A stretch of DNA of 64,000 nucleotides from Salvator merianae (Eukaryota > Chordata > Lepidosauria > Squamata > Teiidae). Positions 47,500 to 60,775 of this stretch are shown here, piece by piece. Within the stretch, counting starts at the first letter, position 1; each line of letters starts with the position of its first letter. Made by a program: the position numbers and the translations under genes. The notes beneath the pieces were generated by a model, which saw only the letters and a program-made list of their open reading frames with translations, did no database searches and was not told the DNA's origin. The stretch spans positions 24,071,514 to 24,135,513 of the forward strand of contig QVOM02000049.1 of assembly GCA_003586115.2 (NCBI GenBank), in the 5' to 3' direction.

Positions 47500-49798
47500 T
47501 AGGTTGTAGAAGGCAGTGGTATGCTATATAGATTCTACACTTCAATTAAAGGGTATGTTCAAACACATGCTTTTACATGCTCCTGGGGCAATTTTGAGAT
47601 AATAAGGACAATGCTTTATCTCATCCCCTAATACTCTGTCCCTTCAACAGACCCCGAAGAATCATTCTTGGGGTTGGATGCAACGGTTTGGGTCGGATGG
47701 GATGGGAGAATGGAGGCTTCTAAGTCAATTCCATTCTGCTAAAGTCACTGTCCAATGAGGACCATGGAAAATGGGAGGTGAGTAGGAAGGCAACGATGCT
47801 GACAGGGGAAGAGAAGCCACTTATTTTAAAAACTGTATGATGCAGACTTTTTTCCTGCATCCACAATTGTGGTGTTCCTGTGTACATAGGTGCCAGGAAA
47901 ATGTTCAGTTTGATCACAGTCAAAGATTTAGACATCTATCATTATCACCCTGATGATGATACTTAGCCTGATGTTAAAATTGCGGCAGCCACAAGATCCA
48001 GACCAGAGAACTCCTGCAATGCAACATCTATCATATATAGTATTAGGACATGAACGAAGTAAATATCTTGCATAATGATAATCTTATTTGCATTAAAGAA
48101 AGCATAGTTTTAGAATTTACAATACAAATCTGAAACACATGTGACCCTTTCACACGATATCATGTAAGTTAACTGGATTCTTATGAAATATGCTGTATAA
48201 AGCATAGGTTTGAATAGATTCATATACTAGGCCTCTAATTATTGCAATATACATGATTTACAACTGGTAGCCTTAGGAGCAGATTCAATGAACAGCTGAT
48301 TGCCCTTTGGCTTAAAAACAACCCTGTTGGAAAAAACACCGATAAGTATAACAAATTATATAAAATGCAGCCATCCCCCCCCCCCCCGAAAGCAATGATG
48401 TCTGTTCCCATGACCACACATTAAGTGTTTGGGAACTGACAACTTGCAATACAATTTACTTCAACAATTAAAGTAGATGTTAAGAACAAACATCTCCTTA
48501 CCTCCCTCCAAATCTACCCCAATGGAGCTGCTGCTTGTTGCCTGAACTGCCATAGATCCAAGAATCCATAGCTGTAATCTGAATAATGCTTTTAATGTCA
48601 GTTTTCAGTTAATTTACAACATTATCTTGTTTATCAAAACTGGAAGTGGGCCAAGTTTTCTGCACGTTTGATTGGCTTTGGAATAACCACGAATGCACCT
48701 GCTAATTTTGCCTCTGGGTAAACTGTTGAAAACTTTTCAAGTATTTCCTTAAGTTGTGTAGAAACAAAGAAACATGAGATTTTTTTTCTCTTTTTTTTTT
48801 TAAGAAAGTCCAGATTAGGGAATTGGAGATGCATTAATTAAGGAAAGGAACAGGGTCAAACTAGAGGCTAGGAGGCTAACAAGCTCAGAGAACACAGCAA
48901 AAGAGCTCACAGCAGGCTCAGAGTTCAGTTAATTTATCCACGCGATCTATTCCAGACACAGTAAATGATACATTATTGGATACAGACCTGCAACTGCTTA
49001 CACTAAGGACCAAGCTCACTTAAGTGTCATTACTTTCCCTCCTTTAGAAATATTGCTATTACTCAAACCTGTTCACAGTGAGGGCTTTACTCAGCTGGCA
49101 GTCTACTAACTTTTGTTCTCCGTGATGCTCCTCCTAATTCCCCGTCTCTGCTGTGGGAATTAGGCATAACCAGCACCACGTTAACTGCGGAACACCCAAG
49201 TTGATCCAACCCAGAATTACACAGAGCAGTTTATTACACCGAAAGCCAGTCCAGTAACAGCCAATTATAAACAGCAAATACTATATCAAGCAAGCAGCAA
49301 ACTGCTGAAGAATTTTGAGAGATTTACTATGTGGCTTCAATCAAAGCCTTGCTCTTACTTTTTAAAGGAACAAAAATAATAGAAAATCTCACGGAATTGC
49401 ATAGGAGGACGTTTTGAGCTTTTCATGATTTCTTTGAACAGAAGAATAAAGGTCAAATGGTGTACTGTAATTTATTCTGCCTCTTTAGAATTTAATTATG
49501 ATTGATGTGACTAAAAATCAAGACCACAAAGAAGCATTCTTGTGACAGCTTTTTTTTTTTTTTTTTTTTTAGTGTGTGACTTCCAAGCTTATTAAGTGTA
49601 ATGTGTTACGTAGCAACAAAGGTATGTGAGAATTGGGAGAAAATATTAAAACTATATAGCACAAAAAGAGAAATACTGGCAAACTGAGCATGACTTTATA
49701 CAGTCCAAATGTCCTCATAAGTGTAACTTTGCTTCAACATACTGAAGGTTATGGAAGTATGTGAAGCAGGTTTATTTCAGTGTGAAAGGTTAGAGGTA
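47500..49798. other. No gene recognised; homopolymer tracts
   Basis: Non-coding. A C run lies at 48375-48387 and a T run at 49550-49570. Confidence 0.5.
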
Positions 49799-50622
49799 GG
49801 ATATCACTACACTGGGATTTTTTAAACCGCCTAAATAAGAATGAGTGAATAATTCCTAGGTGCACACAAAAAAAGCCTTCCAAACCTATTTACTTGAATA
49901 TCCAGCTCAAAGCTTACCCGAAGTGCAGCCTATTTACTTCAACTACTATGATTGCAAGGGGTGCTGCTCACTGATTGGCCCACTGGGTAGGAAATCTCCA
50001 GCTCTTTGCTTAAACAGTTTCCTCTAGCTTAACTAGTTAGTTCCCAGCTGAGGGGATAAGGAGAAATAAAAGGAGATGCAAACAAAATCCTTTTTAAAAG
50101 AATTTTATTTTGGTAGAAGAATGAAAACTCATGTTTTTCTCTCCCCACTCTGCATTACTATATAAGTCTACTGTGCTTTTTAGGTACATTTCTAAAGAAG
50201 ATAGGAGTAATATTTTTTAGTTCCGTTTCAGCTTCCTCCTGCAATATTTGCTTATTTAGAGTTCAAGGCAGGAAACTCTGCCTGGCTGAGCTTCTCTAGC
50301 AGCAGCCTCTCTTATGCTCTCTGTTCTGGCCCATGGTGGCGGTACTGCTGTTGGCCCTGATTGGCTGATCAGCTGATGGGTTCCTGTAAGCCTTATTGGT
50401 CATCCTGCTGTAACAGCCAAGTCCAGGCTGTAATTGGTGGGGGAGCTCCCTCCTCAATTCGACTCAAGGAGTGAAGCAACTCAAGAGTTGTTCTCTCCTG
50501 TCTGTTGAAGGGCTGCATTATTACAGTCTTGGAGACAGGATAAGGAATTTTTTATTTCCAGTTTGTCCCCCCAGTTTTAAATTCACCCTGAATGTGACCC
50601 TAAACAGTACTCTGAACATACC
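49799..50622. mobile_element. DNA transposon family E, longer copy (about 820 bp)
   Basis: It aligns with 34288-34908 at both ends: gcacacaaaaaaagccttcc near 49862 and ttacagtcttggagaca near 50521. The right terminus ctctgaacatacc corresponds to ctgaacacaccc. The left terminal bases have decayed. The extra length lies in the middle (about 50090-50230), so one copy carries an insertion or the other a deletion. Confidence 0.7.
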
Positions 50623-51302
50623 AATGGTGTGTGTATACATACATATAAAAATATATATATAAACGAAAATTCTTAAAAAGAAAAGTACTATCAGATCTCT
50701 GTTAATAAGAAATGCTACACATAACTATCATGTTTAGATCATACAAGAAATCATAATCTACTGAAATAATCTCTACATATGATAAGATGATTTGTATTAT
50801 TAGATACTCACAGTATCTCCATTTACAAATTAAAACATAATTTCATATTTGATAATAAAATTGGTTAGAAAACCTCCCACAAGCCTAACAGTTTTTTCAG
50901 GACTATATAGTAATAGATAAATATAAACCACATTTGAAATTTACTTTCCTAGTTGGCTATGTGAGGGCTGTGAAGCCAAAATGGAGTTTTGTGAGGAGGA
51001 TTATGGGAGTTTGGAACAATTTACAGAGTCCATTTCAGCTCGAGCAAAAAGAAGAATGTGCACAGCTAAGCATGAAGCGCTGGGAACTAATATTTAAGAT
51101 GAATGTAGTAGCAGAAGAAGTTAGCTTTGAAGCCTTGAAGTAGAGAAAGCTCTTTGTTCTAGCTGGACTTGTTATCAGCTTATTTGAGGCCCTACTGTAT
51201 CCAGTTAGTGATATTATGCTTTCTTTATATTTTTGAATGTAATTGGTCAAGAGTATGAATATGTATACATGAATCACGCCTATTATAATTTGCTCTTTAC
51301 TC

Positions 51303-51310
51303 TATATAAG
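51303..51310 (+). promoter_or_regulatory. TATA box of the solo LTR
   Basis: tatataag about 80 bases upstream of the LTR's AATAAA. It could drive transcription rightwards from the LTR. Confidence 0.6.
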
Positions 51311-51386
51311 CTTTGTTTTGATAACCAAAAGGCGTGTCTCCATTGTTTTTGATTAATGGCACAGTTGCCCTAGTGCACTAGTAAGG

Positions 51387-51392
51387 AATAAA
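51387..51392 (+). terminator. Polyadenylation signal of the solo LTR
   Basis: AATAAA in the expected position downstream of the TATA box, followed by a G/T-rich stretch (tgatttttgtttggtcctgt). Confidence 0.6.
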
Positions 51393-51445
51393 ACTGCAGC
51401 TTTGCCTTGATTTTTGTTTGGTCCTGTTGATTTCTACTGCAGCTA

Positions 51446-53719
51446 TAAGATGACAGAACTAAAGATCTTAATAAAAAGACATTACTCAAACATGTTACTG
51501 CTATTTAGATATTATTTGGGGACCTTGGAGTTCTATAATGACTTTATCCAAGCATTAGCTGATATTGGAAAATGCCAATACTAGGTAGTTCTAGCAATGC
51601 TATCTATTACACTTCAATATCTCAGTAATGGACTACACTATCAAATTCACTAATGTACTCTCTGGAACTTTTTCATAGACTTTCCTGATGGTACGATTGT
51701 ACAATTAACCAATCTGCTGCTGTGGCAGAAAGAACATGAATTCAGACTTTTTGAACTGAGGGAACTATTTTTTTGGTGGGGAGAGTAAAGTTGTTCTGGA
51801 AACTTCAGCTGAAGAGTGGAGAATGAATGTTACGAACAAATACATTTTTTCATTCCCATTCAACAAACTGTGGCTACTGAAAGGCTCTGACAGCGAAGTA
51901 TCAACATCTTTGTGGCAATAAAACCCATCAATCCAAGCTGTAGACTGCAGGTGTGGTACCTTTAGAAATGCTATGTTGTATGAGGATGCTTTAGAGATAT
52001 TCCTCATTGCACACCTTGATCCCTGCTTGGAGATCACTAGAAACCTACAACATATGTGTGCAAAATCTCAGCCTGGCTGCCTCTTGTCAGGGAGGTGCTG
52101 GTTATGGACCTGCTGAAAGCACATGCCATTTATCTCACTGTCTCATTCTGTCTCTGGTCTGCCCTCTCATTTGCCCTCCAACAGCTGCAACCATATATTC
52201 AGGCTACTGCCTCCTTAGTAAGACTCCTTCTACTCACCTCCCCTTGGCTCCTGGGCAACCTTGATCTGCTCTGCTGTAGCTCCTCTACTATACTGCTTGC
52301 GACCATATCAGTGGCCACATGCAGACATCAGGTGGTTGCTGTGAAAGTTCCCCTGCTGCAGAAGCAACAGTCCCCACTTAATTAGATTAACCTGAGCAAA
52401 GAGGAGAAAGCCAAGAAGCCAGCTGAATGATTTCCTGTTGATTGCATAGCTAGAGTGCTGCAAACCTACTTCAGTCTTTGGGTTTGTGGCTTCTGCAAAA
52501 ACCTTGACTCAAGGCTGGAAAGGACTGCTCCTCCACATTCCAAGCTGGGAACCAAAGGAACTGCCTTCATCTCTCCTTCCTTCTAAAGCAGAGTTAAGAA
52601 GGGTTTGTTAAGGGTTTTAGAGTATTCCCTATCCCAAATATATTTTGGTGACCATATTTATAGGTTTCTTGTCCATAAGTTGCCAAGTTCCTTCAGATCC
52701 TTAAACATGGAGAGCACAGAGCCACGAATAAGGAATGAAGATCTCATCTGGACTCCCAGAACTGTTTTTTTTTTAAAGAAGCAAGCCCCATTGAATTCAG
52801 TGAGCACATATATGTTCATACTGTACACAGATTTCAACAGAACAGATGACTCCTTTCAGCTTCACCCAGCTTTGTGCCTTCAAGTAATCACTTTAAAAGG
52901 GGATTAGACAAGAATTTTCTTTTCAGCAAGTTCATAAGACATTATTTTGATTGTTCTGTTTCTTTCGTTTTTGAATGCGCTTTTAAATCACATTGATATT
53001 TTATTATGCTGAAAAGCTATGCGTGTTTGTGTTTCTATATTTAAAGCAAAAACATACAAATTCTAATCCAGAAAAACATCACTGTGCTTTTTTGTTTGTT
53101 TACATTGCACGTTTACAAGTATGGTTCTATTATTAACATGCAAATTCATGATTTAAGAAAATACCATATGTAGAACATAACACATACAACAGCCTGATTC
53201 ACCTATATCCCATATAACTTTGAAAGGACATGCACAACTTCAAGCCAAGTAATTTATTTTTAAATCCCCTGAGTTTTGTGACTTATGTAGAGTGTTTTAA
53301 AATTTTTTTAGTCATTTTTCTTGAAGTAGTACACATTCCAGTTCTCTCCAGTCTCTTAGGTCTCTTAGCAATATTAGCAGCAGAACAATACTAGCATTAT
53401 TTCTAAACCAAGACATGAGAAAAGAGTATTATAATGATACTCTTTGTGGCATATTGGTTAAAGGTTATGCAATCATTTCCATTATAAAATCTAATCTCAG
53501 AGGTCAAAAAGCTCAGCTGAAAATCTATTTCTTTTCAAGAATGGGGTTAAAAATTTTCCAAACTGGTATAGTGTTTTTAGTGTCTTCATTTTATATTTTG
53601 TTTTTATTGCTATAACCTGCCATGAGACTTTCAAATAAATAGATAGATTGAAAAATTGATCTATACTTGCTTTGCATATCATTTGCTTACACCTTAGATT
53701 AAGATTTGGTATGAATTTA
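51446..53719. other. No gene recognised
   Basis: Non-coding as far as can be seen; overlapping open frames near 52007-52385 carry no motif. Confidence 0.45.
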
Positions 53720-53830
53720 GAGGGTCACTGGTTCAGTCCCTAGCAAACCACTTCTGTGTCTCTGCCAAGAAAACTGCACAGAGGTGCTCCTACAGTCAGT
53801 CTGGAATCGGCCACAACTCAGTGGTACAAA
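53720..53830 (+). mobile_element. tRNA-derived SINE, 3' part
   Basis: The B-box-like ctggttcagtccc is followed by gccaagaaaactgc and ggccacaactcagtggtac, collinear with the SINE at 24150-24330. The A box region is lost. Confidence 0.6.
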
Positions 53831-53834
53831 TAAG

Positions 53835-56800
53835 TTAATTCTTAACCTTGGCTATAATTTTTTCATCACCTTGATACTGCATTTCATACTGCAAAACCAC
53901 ACATTAAGAGATCTTTGTCTATTTTAATTTCTTTTAAGTTAAACAACAACAAATTAAGTCATACAGCATTAAAGGGTGGAAAAGGCAAATCTTAGCTAGG
54001 AAAAGAACAAGAATGTCCAAGAAGACACTTTCCTAAGCATATGCATCCAGGGGCGGAAGTGAAGTTGTTGAGAACCTGATCCTACCTGGGTGTTCATTTA
54101 TATGCCTAATAAACAAGCACAACTAGAAATAAACAGTCTGTTTAGGAGGAATCATAAGCCTGCCATGCACTCTCTCATAAACAATCTGGGGAATTTAATC
54201 TGCACTGCCCCAGTTTCCCAGTTCTTTCAAAAGAAGCATTAATCGAGTACAGCATATGCAGTTAAGTAACACTATATAGATCTGCTGCCCTGCTTATTTC
54301 AAATTTTAGAAGCTATATGCTTGCAGCATATTCTTCTGTTCAACCACAGAGTGTGCTGTCAAGACAAGGAAAATGAGCTGGGAGTAACATCAAGGATAGA
54401 TACGAGGTGCTCTCTCCTCCCACACAACAGTATTTAATCCAGGTGTCTGCTGACTTGAGGACTCCTGCCAAGTTCAAATCAAACAGCAGTTTGGAGATAA
54501 AAAAAATTACAACACTTGGGAGTTAGCCAGCAAAGTATATAATATAGGTCCTTCGATATCCTCCTACACTCTCCCATAGGCCTGGAAAAACGGACAAAAT
54601 TTCTGGTGCAGATACATAAGAATGAAAATTAAACAGATGTCCATGAGTTTCACACAATAACATTTCAGATTAACTATTGCAGAGGCAATGACATTAGCAC
54701 TGCCTAACACTTTTTTGTAGTGTTGCTGAATACTTGCTTAGAGTCCTTACAGCAAGGCTGCAGAGGTTTATGGCCACTATTCCTGGAATTTAACAATAGG
54801 ATTGGAATGCCAGTACTACTCTGCACTCCACGTCTAAGTGGGTGTTCTACTCCCATCCAACGCCCACATGTTGGTCTCCTGTGCAGAACCAATTAGGTTA
54901 ATCTTTATATACAGGGATATAGCTGTAGAATATATATGCACAGAAATTCCACTAATAAGAAAGTTAGACTGTACAGGAGTATTTGTGGCCTACACAGTCA
55001 AGGCTTCGTATTCACTATAGCACATGAAATCATGATAATAAGGTCTTGATGCCAAGAAGAAACCACACAGAGCTCTATAAATATAGCTTTACAACAGTCA
55101 ATGGGGGTTCCAAATGCTTTACAATAAACTGGTGCATGGCTTGTTTTTTAAAGAGTCCCTTAACACAGCTTATGGTCTTTGTTCTGATCTTACTCATATA
55201 ACGATGGAATACCTCCAGTCAAGTCCAGTTTTATGAAACAAGGGAAAGCTCTCTTGATATTCAACTTAAAACCTGTAAATCTAAAACTGAACTAAAAGGA
55301 GTAACTGCACGGCATCAGCTAATGTATTCTTACAAGAAGACAGGATATGGAAGTATGTTTAAACATGCCGAATAGTATTAGAACTTAAATCTGTCATGAA
55401 TGGAAGGAAAACATCTAAGAAGACAATTTACTACAGAAATAGTCTGTAGTACCAACAATTATCTCATATATCAATGTTTACCAGACTACAATTTTATCAC
55501 ATAAGTTCTACGCAGCCTGGGAAAGATTCAGATTAGCAATGTTTTTCTTCTTACATCATCTACAACAAGGTAGTCAGCAATTTATTATCAAATTGATGTA
55601 TCAGTGCTGTCTAAAGTGTAACAAGAATGATGATATATGTTAAACTATTATTTCTACAAACATTTGTACTGGTGCACAAAATACGTATTTACAGTTAAAT
55701 TGTACTGTCAAGTACTGCCATCTTTGTTTACCGCATGGATCTAAGCAGCAGTGTACGTACTGAGAAACAGAAGAACAAAAAATATCAGCTAAAATACACG
55801 TTTGCTCTTATGAATTTTTTTTTAAAATGTAAAAGATATTTAGATTTTACTTTCTTTCAAAATCGGTTCATATTTAAGTTCAGACAAACTAGGTTAACAA
55901 TCACTATTTTTAATGTTAAAGTACCCCAGGGAAGTTATAAACTCACCAAATATGCAGTTAAACTTATTTTATATTATGTGCAGCTGCATGGCTTTGTACC
56001 AGTGACCAAATTTCCTAAATGGGCCAGCAAAGAACTTTTCTTCCACTAACTCTTTCACCAGGAGCACAAAGCTTTGCTTGTTGCAAGATTTTAATTCTTC
56101 TAGTTTGTCGAAAAAAATATGACTTTAGATACTTTTGCTGTGCAGAAGGTGGGGAAAGAATGTCAAAAAGATAAACCAAGGAGAAAAGAGACTTAGAAGA
56201 ATTAACATTATTAATCTAAGTTCTTGTTTTCTATGTTTCTTAACTATAATCAATATTCAGTAAAACCTGCAATAATGTAAAGACAAAGGAAAAAGAAAAG
56301 TTTGAGCAAAATATTTTACTGATTGTGTTTTTAATTGCCAACTTTGTAATTACAACTTAGTTGTTTAGTCCAGAATCTGCCATTGTAAAAGGGGCTAACA
56401 GAATAGATGATTTAGCTGCATGAAAAAAATATTAAATTGGCTAAGATCATTTTAAACATCCCCTTCCAATGGAACACAATCAACTTCCAAGGTCTCTTCC
56501 ACTAAAATCTAAAAAACCTACACTGCAAAAGTTTATGTTTCAAATACATTTTGCTCTAAAATCACTAGAAATGAAAAACACAGAGTGGTCAATATCAGAG
56601 GTTGTTTGGGTTGCTGTTTTAGATTTTACAAACATTATGAGGAGGTCAGCATGAAATGGTGCTTTGACATGTTATGGCTCATTGGCAGTGATTAATTGAG
56701 CAATATACCTTCATTCTGACATTTAGACAAAGCATTCTTTTAGGTAAGCATGACATGGTATCACATAACTCAATTCTACGCATAGTTTTAAAATTTAAAA

Positions 56801-58076
56801 TATGAATAATTTTAAATTAATTTCAATGCCAGAATGCCTTCCAAGTCCTCTAATAGGAAGTAATGCTTCATCAATTTTTTGATCATCTTCTTTCAATATT
56901 TTACAGAGTTTCAGAAACAATGCAAGAGTCTCACATACGCACCTCCACAGGATTGGAACAACTTTAGAAGCAGGTCAGTAGAGATTACCTACTTAATTCA
57001 GATATTCTGAGCAAGACCTTAAAGGCTTCATAGGTTTCAAAGTGACTTACAGAATTCCAATATAATTTTTAATTATTTCTTTTTTTAATGGATCAACAAA
57101 TGGAGGGGGGGGGGAGAAAGCAAGCTGTTAAGAGTCAAACAAAGCTATTTCCACTTGTGTTCATAAAAACTAAACTTTAATAAAATGAATATTTCCTGCC
57201 TGACAGAAAAAAGATATTAAAATATTTGGCATTAGCTTGAGTCTGTCATCAGATCATTCCATAAATGAAAGGCCACTGCTGAAGAGGCCTGTTCCACCAC
57301 TATCCTCTACAATTTAGTGAAGAAGAAACTCTGGAAAGGGCTTTGCACAATTATCTCAGAATCCAGGCAGGCTGATACAAGAACAAACTTCCTATGAATT
57401 AACTGAGGGACTGCATAACCTATAAATCTAACTGTATGGACATATTGTCAATTAATATTGAATCATACCTATTAAATCATTACTCTATTTCCATTATTCA
57501 TCTGTTATTCCCCAGATATATTCATGCTGTTATTGTGATAAGGTAGTTGTTTTACTGTAAATGGATATATATCTTTTGAGTTAAACCAGATACAAAAGGA
57601 TGGGGGAGTTTAATGCACTTGTCTGTTAATCATGACTGAACCAGAAGTCTGTAAAATCTTCCACACTGCTGAAGATTGTTTTTTCTTCATACAAGGAATT
57701 CCCTAAAACGTAACTCTGAGGTCAATTGGGTATCTTATTCATTTGCTGATGAAAAATATATCCCATTATATACTGCTGGCAATGAACAGAATGTGCTGGG
57801 CTATGTCAAATCACCCAGAGCATCCTTGGACTGCATAAACGATATTGTACCTGACATCAGAGGGAATTAAGGAAAGAAACCGTTCCAAGTTAATCTGCCA
57901 GAAAATAAACTCAACCAGTGCAGTCTGCTTAGTGCTGTAGGAACGGAATGCTTTTACTAATTTCAAGAGTTCAGTTCTTTTCTTGTATAGAACACCCTAA
58001 GCTAACTCCTCTAACAGTGAGCTAATTCCTTTTTATTCCTTTCTGATTGTTATTCAGAAGGCAACTCAAGACCAAT
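53835..58076. other. No gene recognised
   Basis: A long AT-rich stretch with one G run at about 57105-57112. Open frames up to 104 codons (55735-56049) are lysine- and phenylalanine-rich, as expected from AT-rich DNA. Confidence 0.45.
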
Positions 58077-59346
58077 GCCCTGTTCATCTTTAGTGCTAGA
58101 AAGCATCCGGACGCTCACTAGCACAGTGGGCCTGTTCACACTTGTAACTAGTGAGCGTCAGGAATGCTCAATAGACAAGTGCATTTGCACAGGCAAACAG
58201 CAGTAACGACTGGCAGCGAACCTCATCCGCTGCCGATCGATACTACCTCTAGACAAGAAAAAAGGTGTCCAAATCGTCACCTGAAGCTAAAAGTAAGCTT
58301 CAGGTGAGGCTTCGTTCGCACCTACCTTGTCGATGACATGGCGGCCATCTTCTGGGCAAGCAGCCCACCCATCACGCATGCATGATCTCATGATCACGCA
58401 ATGCATGATGGGCAATGGGGCCTATCTCCAATGAGGCCAGGCACGCCCGACAGGCCTGATCAGGAAGGCCCGATTGCGCTATGGGGGGAGAGACCCAGTG
58501 CGGACGCGCAATCATGTCATCGCCGTGCGCACTGCGTGGGCCTCCTGGTCGCCATGACAGTGGCCTGACGCTTGTAGGCCGCTGCCGTGGCAACAGCCCT
58601 TCGCACCTGCAATCGGGCACCAAAACACCGGACGGGGCGCAGCGCGGCCCCATCTGGCGTTCCAGGCCCGATCGCAGCGGCGTGGGTAGGCCCCATTGCC
58701 CACCATGCGTGTGCACGCGCGCATGCGCATGGGGCTGCTGCAGTCACCATGGCAGCGGCTGGTTGCTTGCCGGCCACTGTCATAGCTAGGATCAGGCATG
58801 GCTACTGGCATTCACACTTGCAAATGCCAGTAGACAGCCTCAGGTAAGTTTTCAGGCCCCATCGTGCAGACGATGTCTGCACGAAGGGGTCTGTTCCACG
58901 CTAGAATGGGCTAATTAGCCCATTCTAGCATGGAAAGTGCAAACAGGCACAGTGTGTCCGCATTTCATGGAGTCCCAAGAGATCAGGAGCATCTGCAGAC
59001 ACTTCTGACTGCTCCCAGCTGTGTACAACAAAATTGTAGTCCATAGCTGTACCGGGAGCAGCTGGACTGCTCTCGGTACACAACATTCCTGGTGCAAATG
59101 CTGCAGACTGCAGCATAGTGTAGATGTAGCTGTGCAGTCGTGCACTACATCCCCGGTTGCCATGGCAGCGGCCAGCAGTTTCCATGGATGTTGTCATGTC
59201 GGGCGGCATTCATACTGTGAATGCTGGAAGCCTGCTTCTGGGCTGTTCTGGTCTTCACACTGCAGATGGCCACAGCACCACTGGGACTGTTCCACCTTGG
59301 AATGTTTGGATTTGAACATTCCAAGGTGGAAGGTGTGAACAGGCCC
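58077..59346 (+). mobile_element. Foldback DNA transposon, family A, split by a related insertion
   Basis: The left end (gccctgttcatcttt, then a hairpin segment ending ctcactagcacagt) and the right end (aggtgtgaacaggccc at 59331-59346) belong to one family A copy. Its interior is interrupted at 58128-58950 and resumes with agtgtgtccgcatttcatgg. The right part has ggttgccatggcagcggc (about 59155-59172) and a 16-bp hairpin at 59291-59330. The outer target duplication is not readable. Confidence 0.75.
58128..58950 (+). mobile_element. Foldback DNA transposon, family A relative, nested, 823 bp
   Basis: It starts gggcctgttcacacttg and ends aaagtgcaaacaggcac. The target duplication is agt at 58125-58127 and 58951-58953. 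A perfect 30-bp palindrome lies at 58900-58929. The centre (about 58330-58800) is strikingly CpG-rich compared with the window and encodes only composition-driven open frames. Its host is the family A copy at 58077-59346. Confidence 0.8.
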
Positions 59347-59349
59347 TGA

Positions 59350-60772
59350 ATGAAGGAACCCTAGAATGTGCTACACGATTCCAAATGGTACTACCCACTA
59401 CCTCAATTATTAGAAAGCTGGTTATTTTCTATATCAGCCTTTAGCAGCTTAGGTCCTCCAGTTCTTTTGGCCTGAAACTTTCACTAACTCCACTTGGTAT
59501 AGCTGACTAAGGTGTTATGATTTTCCTACACTTCTCTCACACATTGTTAAATATGACTTACCAGTGGTTAGGAAGCAATCCAGCACTAATATTACCCATC
59601 ATCAGGACTAGTTAATGTATTTTGGGGTACAACCAAATGAAAACATTCATAAACCACAGGAGAAATAATTATCATGACATCAAAGCAAATTAAAGAGTGA
59701 TATAGTTTTCTTAGCTTTGAAAAAAACCTTTAGGATCTAAGAAATTTTGGTCTCAGTGTTAACAGTCTTCCTTCTGCCTAGCAGTCAGTTTATGAAACAT
59801 TAAGACTTTTTTCCTCAATAGAATAATTTTCACATTCATCTTTGTGTCTTTCTCCCTCAAATCTACAGTATAGAAAGCGTCATGAGTGGGAAAATTGCCC
59901 TCCAACATTCAAAGCTAGGGAAATTAAAGTGGACTGCAGCTTCAAATGTAGAGAGCAAAGTTTCTGTTCCTCTTCAGTCCTGAAGTAGAATAACTGAGGG
60001 TTGCTACACTGCTGACATCCACAAACACACTTTGCAGCAAAGCTGTGTCAGCAGAGATATGTTATTTAGAGATCTTTTGAATCTAAATGTTTTCCTACTA
60101 TAGATACACTGACATTACAAGGAAGGTGTAAAGCTGTTATGCCCACACGCAAAATTAATGACTAAATTGACAGCTGATGTTCATAATATATTATGTAGCA
60201 AACCTTGACCTTCGTAGCCATCACCTTTAAAATGAGAAACAGATTTATTGAACCCCTTGGCCCTGTACCATTTAATGTAACAAACCGGAAACCTGATCTC
60301 TGCCTTGGCCTTTCCAGATATGTCAGCAGTCAATGTAAAGAATGAGCTTGTCAAGATCTAAACTGGGTTATCTTTTACCAGACAATACCACCATCCAACT
60401 GCAGACAGGTCATAGGAGATACACAATGGAGCAGATGGTTCCAGGCATACTTTAAACAGGAAGAAATTCCATGCAAGTCCAAATGAAATTATAAGCAAAG
60501 TGTGCTGTGACAATCAATGCCTTGTTCATGAAAGCTAGGCCCTTTCCAAAGTTTTAAGATCCTAAAAGTTATAAAACCACGACTAAACAAGACTTAAATA
60601 ATTTTATAGTACAGAAGAACATCTGAAAAGGAATACTGATTCTTCTAATATTTCATCAAAATGTCGACCACAGTTACTTACTGGTGTTTACTTCTTTGTG
60701 GACCTCTTCCTAAATATCATGTTGAAAACAAAAAACAGTGCAGTAGTTAAATAATGAAAAATGGACAGACTA
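59350..60772. other. No gene recognised
   Basis: AT-rich, non-coding. Confidence 0.5.
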
Positions 60773-60775
60773 TAA

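Larger units (their letters stand above)
50960..51441 (+). mobile_element. Solo long terminal repeat of an endogenous retrovirus
   Basis: A 482-bp block starts TGTGAGGG and ends CTACTGCA, with the 4-bp target duplication gcta at 50956-50959 and 51442-51445. It contains a TATA box (tatataag at 51303-51310) and an AATAAA signal at 51387-51392, in the correct order for a U3-R-U5 layout. No internal retroviral genes are adjacent on either side, so this is the product of recombination between two LTRs. A 4-bp duplication is seen in gammaretrovirus-like and some other retroviral groups; the class is not determined. Confidence 0.75.

Noticed and set aside
58372..58847. Several overlapping open frames of 86-114 codons on both strands
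   Set aside because: They overlap in many frames within the CpG-rich centre of a foldback transposon and have no domain signature.
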